A stretch of 64,000 nucleotides of DNA from Macquaria australasica (lineage: Eukaryota > Chordata > Actinopteri > Centrarchiformes > Percichthyidae): assembly GCA_005408345.1 (NCBI GenBank), contig SEMN01000100.1:248001-312000 (forward strand), written 5' to 3'. The translations under genes and the position numbers were made by a program. Below the pieces are notes generated by a model that did no database searches, was not told the origin of the DNA, and saw only the letters and a list, made by a program, of their open reading frames with translations. Below, piece by piece: positions 25,520 to 36,777 of the stretch (positions within the stretch are counted from its first letter, which is position 1; each line of letters opens with the position of its first letter).

Positions 25520-26125
25520 TGTAAGCGGCGAAAGAAAGCCGAGCAGAGAGGTAAAATGACTGGACCGCAAATGACAGGTGTAGTTAAAATAGTGAGGCGC
25601 AGAAAGGCTTGAGGACAGAGAGCTGGGGCGGCACTGTAATAAGCAGGATGAAGGAGCTCAAGCATTGCCTGAGTTTTCCTCTCTCTTCCACTAACATCCT
25701 TCCTCAGGCAAACAAAGGCAAAATAAGAGAAAGTTAACTTTTTCCTTTAGACACTTCCTCTCTTCATTGAGTTATTTCTGTCATGTCAGTCCAGTCTTGC
25801 ACTGCTTCTTTTAAGGACGTTAATGAAGCAATATTGGAATAAAGCAGGATATTTTTTTAAATTTAAGAGTTTTAATAACATGCTGTGTGTCAGGGCTACT
25901 TGAATTGTAAATGGGCAAGGGAAGGGCATTTTGTTTGGTCCCCTTTGGACTCATTTAGATGGACACAGGAGGGATTTGCCTCCACTGCTGATCTGCATCT
26001 GTTTTATATGCCTTTCATCCATTTTCTATGTTGCCTTTTTTATCACCACCTTTCCATCAAATCCCGTCCAGCCTCATGTTTAAAATAATCAGGTTTTTTT
26101 TTTTGCAGCATCTCCTTGCTGGACA

Positions 26126-26166
26126 GGGGGAGATGGGGTGGGGTGGGGGGTGGGGGGTGGGGGGTG
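26126..26166 (+). repeat. (GGGGGGT)n-like G-quadruplex tract
   Basis: Six or more G-runs of four to six bases are separated by single T or AT spacers, including three tandem GGGGGGT units. This easily meets the four-G-run rule for an intramolecular quadruplex. Confidence 0.85.
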
Positions 26167-26468
26167 AATATATTGGAAATGTGTAAACACCAGTCGTGGG
26201 GTGAGGGGACAGTACTGTTGTTGGACCATGGAAGGACATTGCCTGTTCATCATTTCAACCATCCTTGTAACTAGTGTAAGACTTTGTTTCTAATCAACCT
26301 AAATGGTTAAGACAAAATCATTATCAAAACGTAAAAGCTGAAAATAAAAATAATTTAAAAAAGACAGGTTGGCTCACTCCTTAGTCTCCAACAGACTTCA
26401 TGTCTCATCCACTCAGACCTGCAAAAATACTCATGCCGGTAGAGGTCAACAATACTAAAAGTCTACAG

Positions 26469-26770
26469 CCATGCTAACATGCTGCTGTATGATGTTTACC
26501 ATGTCCATGCTAACATTTGCTAATTAGCACTATACATAAAATACAGCCGAGGCTGTGGTGAAAGTCATTGGTTTTGAAGATATTTGGTCATAAACGACAA
26601 ATTAAAACAATTAAAACTTTGAAAATCAACCAAAGTTATTAAAATTCATCCTGAGGGGAACATGAATGTCTATACCAAATTTAATGGTAGTCCGTCCAAC
26701 CTGACTGGCTGACGAACCAACATTGCCATCAGTAGAGCCATGCCGCTTGTGTGGCTGATTAAAAAAAAAA
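26469..26770 (+). mobile_element. Percomorph interspersed repeat with A-rich tail
   Basis: The segment contains, in order, CATGCTAACATGCTG, CTAACATTTGCTAATTAGCA, ATTTGGTCATAAAC, TTCATCCTGAGGGGAACATG, AATGTCTATACC and CAACATTGCCATC, followed by GAGCCATGC and an A10 run at 26761-26770. I recognise this order as a very common dispersed repeat of spiny-rayed fishes. Its class (retroposed or DNA element) is not settled by this copy. The A-run at its right end suggests retroposition. The left boundary is uncertain and could lie up to about 70 bp earlier. Confidence 0.7.
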
Positions 26771-29242
26771 TATATACCCAACATAACACACAACAGATTA
26801 CAGCCAGCACATACTCACTTATAATGTCTTAAATTTGCTTTTAAAAGCCTACAAAGTAGTAATTATGGTCATTACTGTTACCTGCATTTGAATGATTTGG
26901 TACTTTACTGTATGTGTTATTTTCCCTCTTAGTCTGTTCTTTCTCCGATCAAACTCCCATTGCCGTTTTAGCGTGATTGTGTTCTCCCTCCTCTCCTCCT
27001 CCTCTTCATCCTCTTGCTTGCCCTCCCTAACTCTGATTCCACTGCATATCTGATTGGTATTAACAGGATTATCAATGCTGCTGCCATAATTAGAAGTAAC
27101 ACACCACAATTACTGATATAGATCAGGGGGATTAAACTTCATTATGTGGAGCTTGCTTCCAGGCAATAAATCTAATGCGTTTTGATCATATGGACTTTGT
27201 TGATATCTCCGTGTCAGTATTTATACTTATTAACACTCTGCCACTTTTTCCACAAGACCTATAGTAGCTGATAATTGTTGGCTCTCAACCTGCCTTAAGC
27301 CTGGCAGATACTGTACAAGGGAGTGAATGAGTCCTCTATCATGGCCTACAAGCTCACTCCAAGTTGAGGTGATGCCAGAGTCTTTATTATAGTACAATAT
27401 TTGGGGTGTTTGATACTGCATTTCATCTTTATTGAGCTGCATATTTAGAGGGGAGTGGCAGAAGAGATGGGAGAAAGAGTGTTTTTGTTGTTTGACATCA
27501 GCTCCCAATGTCACGGCACATCATATGGACCAAAGTCCACTGAGCTGTGTGAATGCTCCCACAGTCAAAATCATAATATTATATGCTTTAACATACTAGC
27601 CTGTTACATTAGACTCTAGACTGTATTAACCTGAATCGCCGTGAGGCCTGCTGTTGAGGGAGCTTCCCATCTATGGACTCTGTATCACTGACATATACAG
27701 CGAGTAAAGAGTATGGCCATCTGGAGGAGCTAAATTTAGCAGGTCCCTGTGCAGAAGAGGAACATCTGTCTTTATCAGCAGTGGTTAACTCGGTACAGGA
27801 AACCCAGCACATGTAATTCATGCAATATTTAGATGAGAGGGTCAGAGTGCTCCTGTGGGGATGGAGGCAGTCTCTGCTGCAGACTGCACGATTGACCTGT
27901 GCCTGGTCTGTGGAGAGAGGTGCCAGCTCTGATCTCTTTAAAGGACGAGGCAGCACACAGGAATGTCATGCTTTAACTCCCCCATCTGCTGATGTTGTGC
28001 CTCTGACTGATAAAGCAATAAGGCAGCAAGGCCGCATATTAGAGTTTAGAGGCTCCATGATAGATGCAGTTAGTGATGTTGAGATAAGGATCAGCTGTAC
28101 TTTAGATACTGACATGCATTTGGCGGAACCATAGGTAGATTTCTTTAGCTGTGTAACAAACTTTAAATTGTGACCAGTACTCTATAATGTGGGTTTGATA
28201 GGTGATCATTATTTCTGTACTGTGGAGGTCTGGGGGAACTGGATATGTTTGACGTAAAGATTTGAGTTTTGTTGGAACAGATTTCTCCCTGCCTGTCTTA
28301 TATCATGAGGACTGAATGAATAATATAGCTATGACTAAAACACTGCAGAAACACATGAACAACATGTAAAAAAAGTAGCACATTTCAAAATCTTTCCCAG
28401 AGATTTGGTGTTATTTTGCTTTTCCTAGTTTCCAGTAGCATGTGCAGCTGTTGTTGGGGAGTACAATGCAGCTCTTATTTCTTTCTTCCTATGGTTGCTC
28501 AACCGCCACCTCCTCTGCCATATTAAACACTCAGTCAGTGTTCAGTCAGTATTTCTTGGCAACGGATCCGTCTTTTCTTAGGGGTGTCACGCTGTAGCGT
28601 TGCTCCTACATTGCTCAAATCAAAGCCCAACAGAAGCAGAGAGAGAGAGAGAGACTGAACCAGACCTGAAGTTCTCCCTATCCCCCACCCACACACATTC
28701 ATGTGCACAAATACACAGACGCAAACATGCACAAAAACACACTCAAGTACTGACGTGGATTCAGCTAAGACACACATACATCATAAAGCTGTAACATAAG
28801 GGTCACCTGCCTGTCTAGCTGTCCATCTTTCTCTCTGTCACACTTAGAAGAGATAGTAAATACACACTAACAAGTGCTTCATTAGTTTGGATGTGGATAC
28901 ATACTGGTATTGCTTGTCTTTCAATCATTGGATACTAGGTGTTTTATTTAAACAAAAAGAACAATCTCATTCACGAGCTGGCCTGACCATTTTTTTTCCC
29001 TTTCCTGCTAAGTGATCTGCCATTGTGCAACAACGGCTCCATTCAAAATATAACATTATTTAGAAATGAAGCCAATAACCCGTTAAGATATATGAAACTC
29101 ATTTGTGAAATGTTTGTGAAATTGCTGCCAGGGAGTTGTGGATGAATGCGGTCTCTGGTGTCAGCGCTGAAGATTCAGAAAGGGGAGGTAAATATTTCAA
29201 ATAAGAATAATATCACCAGGAAACCATTTGCAAACTTAAAGG
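26771..29242. other. Non-coding stretch with regulatory-like block
   Basis: AT-rich DNA to about 27550. The block at 27600-28140 is listed separately. The rest, to 29242, is plain, with a (GA)n run near 28636-28653 and CA-containing words at 28690-28760. No exon or RNA gene is recognisable. Confidence 0.45.
27600..28140. promoter_or_regulatory. Candidate conserved non-coding block
   Basis: The composition is balanced, with few simple repeats and both strands free of stops for 100-115 codons (plus 27820-28134, minus 27609-27956). Neither translation carries a domain I know. An in-frame stop lies just before the plus-strand ATG, and no splice pair frames either. Overlapping open frames on both strands fit a low-TAA composition block better than a gene. 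Words present include TTTATCAGCAGTGGTTAA and CATGCAATATTTAGAT. Confidence 0.25.

Positions 29243-29321
<79 letters not shown>
29243..29321. repeat. Long (CA)n microsatellite
   Basis: About 39 uninterrupted CA units. The flanking open frames are repeat translations. Confidence 0.97.
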
Positions 29322-29324
<3 letters not shown>

Positions 29325-30352
29325 TCCCAGGCTTTGAAATGACATGATATAAAAATGCTGTCCTTCATGCTCTGCAGCTGATGTCTGATATTTCATCCTT
29401 GTTGTTTTATTAAAGATTTAAACAAGTTTACATCTCCAACAAATACAAATTAGCCAATTTCTCTGACACCCACTCTGATCTAATGGGGAAGATATGAAGA
29501 GGAGAGGAGAAAGGGATGGAAGGAGAAACTGCGATTGTGATGGTATATTATATTTCCGTGTGTGAATTTAATACACTTAAAGAAAACATAATTTTAAGTT
29601 ATCAGTGCTGAGAGGGTCAATGTTACATTCTGTTGGATATGATTTGTCAGAATAAAAGGATATGGGAATTCAGTATGCTCTTAAAATTCACAAAATAACT
29701 TTCTGTCATTAGTATTGAGCAGCTGAATATAAGCATCTCCTAAAACATTATTCGTCTCAATATAATGTGTCCATGTTAGTATCAATACATGTATGCTGCT
29801 TTAATGTGAAAGTCTGTCTTATGTTACGAATAAATGGGAGACTTCTAGTAGCACAACACCTACCATCATCTTATTCTTTTCCTGTAACTTTGTCGATCGA
29901 CTTCTTGTGCCATTGTTTTATCTCCCGCATTTACTACATTTAATTTCTCTTGTCTCATTCTGTCGTCGGCTCTTATGTCTCTGCTCCTCTGCATCCTCAA
30001 AGTCAATCGATTATCTGCATGGCTGAGGTTCTTGCTCTCATCTGACGCGTTGGGTATCTATCCTTGGCTTTCTGACCTGGGCCAACCCGCGCCTCACCCT
30101 GTGGCTCCTTCCGAACTTTGATGGCAGCATCCATATCCATGTCACCAGTCTGACACTGTCCGTCCTGCATCAATAAACATTTGGGGAGGGCAGATTTTTC
30201 TAGGCTGAATAATTTATAGTGCATGATTAGAAACTCTATCCTGAGTGGAGGATCTGGTTGCTTGTATGTTTGTCTTGGATCTTTACAATAAAACATGACC
30301 CAGTCTGATTAGAAAGTCCGGTGCCACAAAGCTTGTTGGGTGTGTGTGAATA

Positions 30353-30400
30353 TGTGTGTGTGTGTGTGTGTGTGTGTGTATGAGTGTGTGTGTGAGAGAG
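30353..30400. repeat. (GT)n microsatellite
   Basis: GT repeats with a TGTATGAGTG interruption, ending in GAGAGAG. Confidence 0.94.
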
Positions 30401-30518
30401 AAAAGACAATTGGATATAGGGTTTAGTTTTGTTCTGAAGTGGCTCTGGATGAGCAGACATAGTAAAGAAAAACTCTATTAAGACTTAACATTTTCATTAG
30501 ACCTTCCCTGTGTGCTCC

Positions 30519-30520
<2 letters not shown>

Positions 30521-30591
<71 letters not shown>
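30521..30591. repeat. (CA)n microsatellite
   Basis: About 35 uninterrupted CA units, 130 bp from an opposite-phase GT array at 30353-30400. The two could pair as an inverted repeat in a transcript. Confidence 0.97.
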
Positions 30592-30597
<6 letters not shown>

Positions 30598-31619
30598 GAG
30601 AAAACTGGCAGTGTTGGTGTGTTTAATACAACATTTTTGTTGTCACACTGCTCACTGAGACATCTTAGCCTTAATTATAGTTACGGAAAATTGTCAGACT
30701 GTAGAGGAGCAGTTCTGTATGATTTAATGAATCACAGAATCACAGTGATACTGAATATTATTTCTTCAGAAATATGAACATTATAACCTCATAAAACAAT
30801 TTATCATTGTATGATGAATAAGAAGTGTTTGTAAGATTGTGAGAGTGATCCCAAAAATTCAAATAACTACAAGTCTATTCAATTTAACTGATATGTGAAC
30901 TTCATATCCACAGTTAGAAACACATCTTTTAAATGGGTACTGGGTACTGCTGAGTATACGCTTGAGTCTTTTATAGTTCAGTAGTCTTTTTGTTTAGTTT
31001 ATGTCAAGCAGTTTATTCCAACAACTTACTAAAGTTGATCTTGCAGCAGCACACTTACTCACCAGGGGGCCACCAGTGAAAAATAAAAACAAGCACTGAT
31101 GGGGAAAAATAAAAACTTTAAGCCATTATCTTTATTTAAAATGTGCATCTGTACCAACAATTTGTGGTTATTTTTCTTATGATGCAGTCACAGTCTGGAG
31201 CCTCAATCTTTGCCATCCTTTCATCTGAAAGGATACTTAACTTTAACTTTGAAAGGCATGCATTCTTCCCATCCCAGCACCAGTATCAGTTTTACAAATG
31301 GCAGAGGAATATTCTGCATGTTCAAAATCTAAAACCTCTCACTTTCTCACAGTTGATAGAGGCAGATATAAGGCGAGTGTCTGGCAGGCACTGTTGTCCT
31401 TCACTGGGGCCTGCTTCTCTTCTCTTTGTGTTTCAGAGGGACAGTAGAGAGAGCACATCATGAACTTCTCATCATACAGTAGCTAAGAGTGTGTGTTTGG
31501 GGTGCGGAGGGGGTGTTATGTTCATTAGCACAGTCAAAATGCCTGGAGGCATAAGCAGAGGAGGAGTGAGTGAAGGAGAGCGGGGAGGGAGGGGGGTGGC
31601 TTGTATGGAAATTGACCAG

Positions 31620-32110
31620 TGTGCTGTAACTGTTCATCTGCTGTAGGCCTTTGAAGTGAGCTGTTCAACACTGCAGCCGGCCTTGTTCTTGATAATTGCC
31701 TAAATGATCTCCATGGAGCGTGGGGTTGTGTTACAACTGAACTAATCCAGGGGCAACCCGCTGATTTGACAGAGAGCTCTTCGCTATGTCAGTCTCCCCC
31801 CCTCGCCCAAACAACAGCCTATCTTCCATTCTGTTTCGTCTGTTTATTAGACTAACACAGCGGGGGGTGTCATGGTAGTGATGTGGGTTCTGGAGGCGCG
31901 TGGGGGGAATGGGGGGGGGTTCTGTTTGTTGTCGGGATGATGGCCTCTGTGCTCCCCAAGCTTAGCCACACGCTTAACCCGCACTCCTTGACATCATACC
32001 CTCCGCTCGCCCCCATTGATATGCAAATGAGCAGCAGCCCCATTTGCAAATGAGGGAGGAATAATTAGTCAGGAGCACTTAGCAACAACAACAATAATAC
32101 ACGCGTCTGA
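31620..32110. promoter_or_regulatory. Candidate enhancer block with SOX-POU site
   Basis: This GC-balanced block contains CATTGATATGCAAAT at 32014-32028. It matches the SOX-octamer composite consensus (CATTGTNATGCAAAT) at every defined position except one. Twelve bases on is CATTTGCAAATG (32041-32052), an exact palindrome containing an octamer-like core, then ATAATTAGTC at 32061-32070. G-rich runs lie at about 31580-31600 and 31862-31920. The arrangement is typical of neural or early embryonic enhancers bound by SOXB and POU proteins. Function is inferred. Confidence 0.4.
32014..32052 (+). promoter_or_regulatory. SOX-POU composite site plus palindromic octamer
   Basis: The SOX half is CATTGAT (32014-32020) and the POU half is the perfect octamer ATGCAAAT (32021-32028), with the exact spacing of the known SOX2-POU composite element. 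A second POU-type site is the palindrome CATTTGCAAATG at 32041-32052. Confidence 0.5.
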
Positions 32111-33247
32111 TCCAGGCTGAGCAGCTCTTTCTTTGTCATTTGAGCTGCTGCTGGCAATCAGACAAGCCCCCCCCCCCCCTTTCCCCTCCATTGCAGCACC
32201 AGAGACACTGGTGGGTGGTGGGGCATCCACAACAAGTACAGTGTTTGGCCTTTTGGAGCCTCACCAGGGTTTAGGGAGCCAGTGGAGCATGGAGGCCAAG
32301 CAGAGCCCTAGGCCAAGTGCACCGAGTACGGAGCACAGCCTGGGCTGGAGACCTCTCTGGTATGCAGGGAGGTCAGAGCACAGAACAAACCGGAGAGGAA
32401 GTAATGTGGATACCCTGAGACCTGAGCTTTACAGGTCCTGGAGGAAGAAAGAGCACCGTCACACACATGTCCATGAAAAAGGCAAGGCTTAAATGGAAAA
32501 ATGAATGTTCAGTTCAATTTTCAGTGAGGAAAGTACCGTGTTAATGTGTGTGTTTGTTTGTCGGGAAGAACGAGAGCGAAAATAGAACATGAGTGAGTAA
32601 CAGAGAGAAAGTTGATAAAAACAAAATGGCCGATGGGAGAAAAAAAATAAACAGCATCCATTTCGGGAATATGACTCAGTACCTTGACTGGGAAAAATAG
32701 ATTATTATGTCCAATTTACATACAGCGCCAGTGCTTCAAAGAGGCGGGTGTCATGTTAGAACTCCGGTGCCAGGCGTAATGAAGAGCCCCCCTCCCACTG
32801 TCCCAGGACAGGCCCAGTGGCAGGGTATCAGGTACACTAAGGTCCCATATAAAAGCGGCCCCTATGAATTATAAATCATAGGCCACTGGAGCCACAGCCT
32901 GTGGGATACAGAGAGGGTAAGAGGGACTATATTCCCGGAACAAAGGACAGCGATGGGAGGGGGTAAGGTGGAGAGGTGGTGGGTTAATGTCATACAGTAA
33001 AAGTTAAAGAAGGACAGAGAATTTGATGGTGTGTCATTGCTGTCGTTGTCTAACATAAGTAATATCTCTGCGGTAATGATATTAAAATTTTAAACAATCT
33101 TTAAGAAGTCCATACAGTGTACTTTTTTTATTTGCACCTATTCATTTCTAAATGTAGAAATATTTTCCACATGTGTATTCCACCTCATGGGGAAGCAATA
33201 GGAAGGGCTTAGATTTCTGAATATTTTCTCCACCATTTTGTCAATTG

Positions 33248-33249
<2 letters not shown>
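32111..33249. other. Non-coding stretch with GC-rich parts
   Basis: A 13-base C run lies at 32167-32179. The open frame at 32133-32492 (119 codons) runs through this C-rich DNA and has no recognisable domain, so I take it as chance. The promoter-like segment at 32700-32960 is listed separately. The remainder is AT-rich. Confidence 0.45.
32700..32960. promoter_or_regulatory. Promoter-like block with TATA box and inverted repeat
   Basis: TATAAAAG at 32848-32855 is a consensus TATA box in otherwise GC-balanced DNA. Five bases later the exact inverted repeat CCTATGA (32861-32867) and TCATAGG (32876-32882) surrounds ATTATAAA. No initiator, exon or open frame follows that I can support. It may be an enhancer with a TATA-like word or a promoter for a non-coding transcript. 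Confidence 0.25.

Positions 33250-33313
<64 letters not shown>
33250..33313. repeat. (CA)n microsatellite
   Basis: About 32 uninterrupted CA units follow GGCG. Confidence 0.97.
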
Positions 33314-33316
<3 letters not shown>

Positions 33317-33499
33317 AATAAGCAAGAGTGCATGTGTTCTACTTTATGCTTGTTTTCATGTGAAAAGATTTCTGAACCAGCTGGAGTTTTCTGGTCTTCC
33401 ACATTGGTCAGTGGGTTGTAGGCCTGGTTCAGTCAGAGGTGATTGAAATAGAAATATTGTTTTTTTTTTCTTTTTTGGGGTGGGTGGGGGCATGCTGAT

Positions 33500-33780
33500 G
33501 AAAGGTTGATTGATATGGTGTCAGGAGCTCTGTGATGGATTAAATTGTGTGTGCAGACGTGGCCCTGGCCAGTCATGGCTGTTGCTGCCTTTTCCGCCAG
33601 CCACTGCTGCGGCAGCTTTAAGAAAATTTGATTTTCGCAGCTCAGAAACACACGGCAGCCCCTTTCTCTCCGCTGCCTGACTTCCATTTAGTTTGAGAGT
33701 GCACAAGTGATTCTTTATTGGATGAAATCTGCGCCGGATTGGATAAAGTGTTAGAGCGCTGAGCCATCTATCACTATCAC
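33500..33780. promoter_or_regulatory. Candidate regulatory block with paired CCAAT boxes
   Basis: The reversed CCAAT word ATTGG occurs at 33717-33721 and 33738-33742, 21 bp apart (two helical turns), each continuing as ATTGGAT. A small inverted repeat, GAAAAT-TTG-ATTTTC, lies at about 33625-33639. The block is GC-balanced, with CTGCTGCGGCAGC-like words. NF-Y is the usual CCAAT binder. The role here is inferred. Confidence 0.25.
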
Positions 33781-34799
33781 CGCCCCAGCTCCAGTTTCAT
33801 TTTAAAAGAAAAGAATAAAAGCAGAAAAAACAGAAAAGAAGAAGAAGAAAAACAGACAGCCATAGGATGTTGGAGATTTGAAAATTAACTGTGGCAAGGA
33901 AAAAAAGATCTATCCTCCAACAACTAAGCCTGTTTCCTCTGCTGGAGGATACCAAGCTTTTCACTGTAGAGATGCCTCCATGACTCACTGGTCTCTCCGC
34001 TCTCATAATGTCTGCTGACCAGCTCCAGCCCACACCTGTTCACACCCTGCTCCATAGGTCTTAGTAGCGTTTTCCTCCTTACGTGATCCATCACATCCCT
34101 TTCTGATTTGTTTTGTCTTTTTTTCCCAGATATTTTTAAGCAATGTTTTTGTAATTAGTATGTCTAGCTTATCCAAAGCTTCCCCCCCCAACCCAATAAA
34201 GAATCAATATAAAAGTATATACAGGCCATATTCAGTGTTTTGCATAGGAAATTTACCTTTGCAGCTGTGACAGAAATATATTTATTCTGAATGTGACAGA
34301 CCAGTTAGATCAAATAGGCTGTTAAACTGTGCTCACTGACAGAGGGGAAACAGCAGTGTGACAAAGCCCCTGACCCCACACACCACCACCCCAGTCACCC
34401 CAACCTATGTAAGTTTTGTCTATCGGGCCTGCATCTCTAGTCCACCCAAGCCCAGCCCGACACGGTTCAATCTAAACCTGTGAATTAGTCAGACTTGTTT
34501 GTTTGTGCACATCTGACCATCTCTATTCCATTCATTTTTAAACACTATCCCTTATGTCCCCGTCTATCCATTAGTGCTCTGCTGTATAAAGCAAATGACC
34601 ATGAATTTACCTCAGGGCGATGCAGACGAGAGCATCAGAAGGAAGAGAAGGAAAAAATGCTGGGGGAAAAAGGGCGGTAAAAATTGTGAAACTCCTATGT
34701 ATTTCATTTCGTCTTACATAATTCATTTTGAAATGCATCTTGGATGATGTAAATCTGTTCAGAGGCACCCTCTATTCCAAGTCTTTACCCTTAAATGTC

Positions 34800-35150
34800 T
34801 CTGTGGTTGAAGTGTCCTGAGGCAGTTTGGACCCACCAGCCTTCCCCATCCCCAGCCTTAATAAATCATTATGGAGCAGAGCCGCACTTATCAGGCTGGT
34901 CAGAGACCTCTAATGAGCGCAGGGACCACGACTCTGCACAGCCCCAGAAATATTTTATTAAGAGCACATTTAAACACACACTACTCAGGATGTATGACCA
35001 CATTGGTGAGCCCCCTGTATCACATCTGCATCATAAATAGCAGGCCCGAGACCACAGACTTTATGCGAGATCCGCACATTGTTTAAGCTGCCCACTGTGA
35101 TGGAGCTAACTCTGTCTCCCAGTCTGACTTGTCCACTGGCCAACGCTGAG
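34800..35150. promoter_or_regulatory. Candidate conserved non-coding block
   Basis: Balanced composition with no simple repeats. Words of interest include AATAAATCATTATGG, CACTTATCAGG (GATA-type) and CATCATAAATAGCAGG. Two overlapping plus-strand frames (34795-35040 and 34871-35086) show no domain. I infer an enhancer-like block but cannot test conservation. Confidence 0.22.
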
Positions 35151-36743
35151 TGCCCTCTGTGGAGCGCTTGGATTATTTCCTGGATCCCGATGGCTCCTTT
35201 GGGGCCTTGTGACCTTTGCTCTTATGCTCTAGTTATGATGGCCCTTCAGAGAAGAGAACATACTCACAAGTCAGACTCAGGTCGTCTCCCTGAATAATGG
35301 TCTTCAGCCTCTTTATGTCCATCGTGTGCTTTATGTGTGAAATTGAAATCGGCAGAATTATGAAAATCTATATGCTTCTTCGATGCAAACTTTGACCAAG
35401 ACACAATTCAGGACTTTGTATGAACATTTTTTTCTTTTAAATGAAACGCTGAGCCCACTAATTTCATTATTCTTTTGAACTAAATATGCCAATCAAATAG
35501 CTCCATCTTCTCTATATCTCAGGTTGAATTAATTGATGAAGTCAGATGCTGTACCGTTTGATTGAAACACAAGTCTAAATAGCTTGTACAGTTGTACAAG
35601 AGAAACGCTTTGTTTTGATCACTTAGCAATATTTGTCTTTGTGACAGCTTTGTGAAATCAAACAGTTTTGTGACTGACAAAATTGTAGCTTGTATTGTGT
35701 GAGTGAAGCCACTACTGTTGTACCTTTAAAAAAAAACAGTCCATGTGCTTCTGCTGATGTATTTTTCCTAATGAATTAATGCAAGTTGAACCAGTAGGTA
35801 AGACATTTGGAGGTAAAATGAGGAATAGAAAGAGATCATGTCACAGGTTAAGGCCAGCACTTTGATACAGGCAGACTATCATTAAAGAAGTGCTCAAGCT
35901 CTCAGCCATGAATCCACCATTCGAAAATACCTGACCTAGGATAATGGCAAGTACATTGTTAATGCATCATTATTTTAATAAGTTGGAAAATTACTGAACA
36001 AAGTCAGAATGAGCAAGGACTCACTGACAGTAATAATAAAAGGTAAGAAAGTCTTTCTTTTACATTCCTTTTAAGTTTCCAACATCCAAGACTGAAGAAA
36101 ACTAGTGAGAAAAAAATCATTATGCTGTTGTTTCATCTGACTCTTTTCTTCCCCAGCACAAAAACACCGGGCTGATTAAAGATGACTAAAAACTAAAACC
36201 GACCAAGCTACGTACCTCTTCTCTTTCCTCCTCTCTTCAACTTTTATTTTTAATGGAAAATCGGCCCCGAGCTCGTTTACTCAGGAACAGAGGGATATAA
36301 ATGTTTTAAAATCTAACCAAAAAAGAAAAAGAAAGGGAAGAAAATGGAATGGAAGAAGGAAAGGATAGGTAATAAGAGAAAGATTTTAATCTTAATAATT
36401 CATAAAGCAGTCCTTCAATCCACTTTTTCTCTCTGCTGACTGGTGTTTGATGAAGATACATGCTTTCTCTCTACTGCGCTGCAGCAAGGTAAATGTTGTG
36501 TGGTGCAGATAGGCCTCCGATAAGGCCAATATATGGGGGAGTGGGAAAATGGCATTATCCAGGCAGAACATAGGGGAGGAGAACAAAGCAGGACCTGATC
36601 AGAAACAAGGTTTCTGGAGTGGCAGGAAAGGCCTTAAGGGAAGCCAGGCAAGACAACAACTCAGACTGCACACTGATTGTTGCACCTAGGGTCACAGGGT
36701 CAGTGAAAGGGTGGGACATGTATACTTGACGCCCAGAGAACGT

Positions 36744-36777
36744 ATTGCTTATATATTGCTTATACGTTTGCTTATAT
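36744..36777. repeat. Three tandem copies of an 11-12-mer (TTGCTTATAT)
   Basis: ATTGCTTATAT (36744-36754), ATTGCTTATAC (36755-36765) and GTTTGCTTATAT (36766-36777) follow one another without gaps. It is a short, slightly diverged minisatellite seed inside the open frame 36555-37136 on the other strand. Confidence 0.8.

Larger units (their letters stand above)
20826..26468. other. Non-coding stretch with regulatory-like blocks
   Basis: AT-rich to about 21900. A more balanced block at 21960-22440 includes a GC- and G-rich part at 22140-22310. AT-rich plain DNA follows to about 23900. The block at 23930-24340 and a candidate exon at 25302-25519 are listed separately. G-rich runs occur at 21783-21801 and 26126-26166. 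The 139-codon minus frame at 23482-23901 shows no domain and is taken as chance. Confidence 0.45.
29322..31619. other. AT-rich non-coding stretch, no gene seen
   Basis: The stretch holds two microsatellites (listed separately) and otherwise plain DNA. The minus strand near 31066-31098 has a good donor (CCCTG|GTGAGTAAG) only 34 nt after an acceptor. The acceptor tract is a duplicated GAAAAATAAAAAC word on the plus strand (about 31079-31113), so the pair looks fortuitous. Confidence 0.5.
33314..36743. other. Non-coding stretch with two regulatory-like blocks
   Basis: The blocks at 33500-33780 and 34800-35150 are listed separately. Between and after them the DNA is AT-rich with isolated decoy donors, for example AAAAG|GTAAGAAAG at about 36040 on the plus strand and GAAGAG|GTACGTAG at about 36215 on the minus strand. 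No paired exon is convincing. I see no RNA gene. Confidence 0.45.

Noticed and set aside
27820..28134. 104-codon plus-strand frame with protein-like composition
   Set aside because: An in-frame stop lies just before the ATG, no splice pair encloses it, the opposite strand is equally open, and no family is recognised. Kept only as part of a non-coding block.
31066..31098. 34-nt mini-exon pair on the minus strand
   Set aside because: The acceptor tract and the exon both arise from a duplicated AT-rich word, so the splice-like pattern is probably fortuitous.
32133..32492. 119-codon frame beside the SOX-POU block
   Set aside because: It runs through a C13 run and GC-rich DNA with no recognisable domain, and stop scarcity follows from composition.
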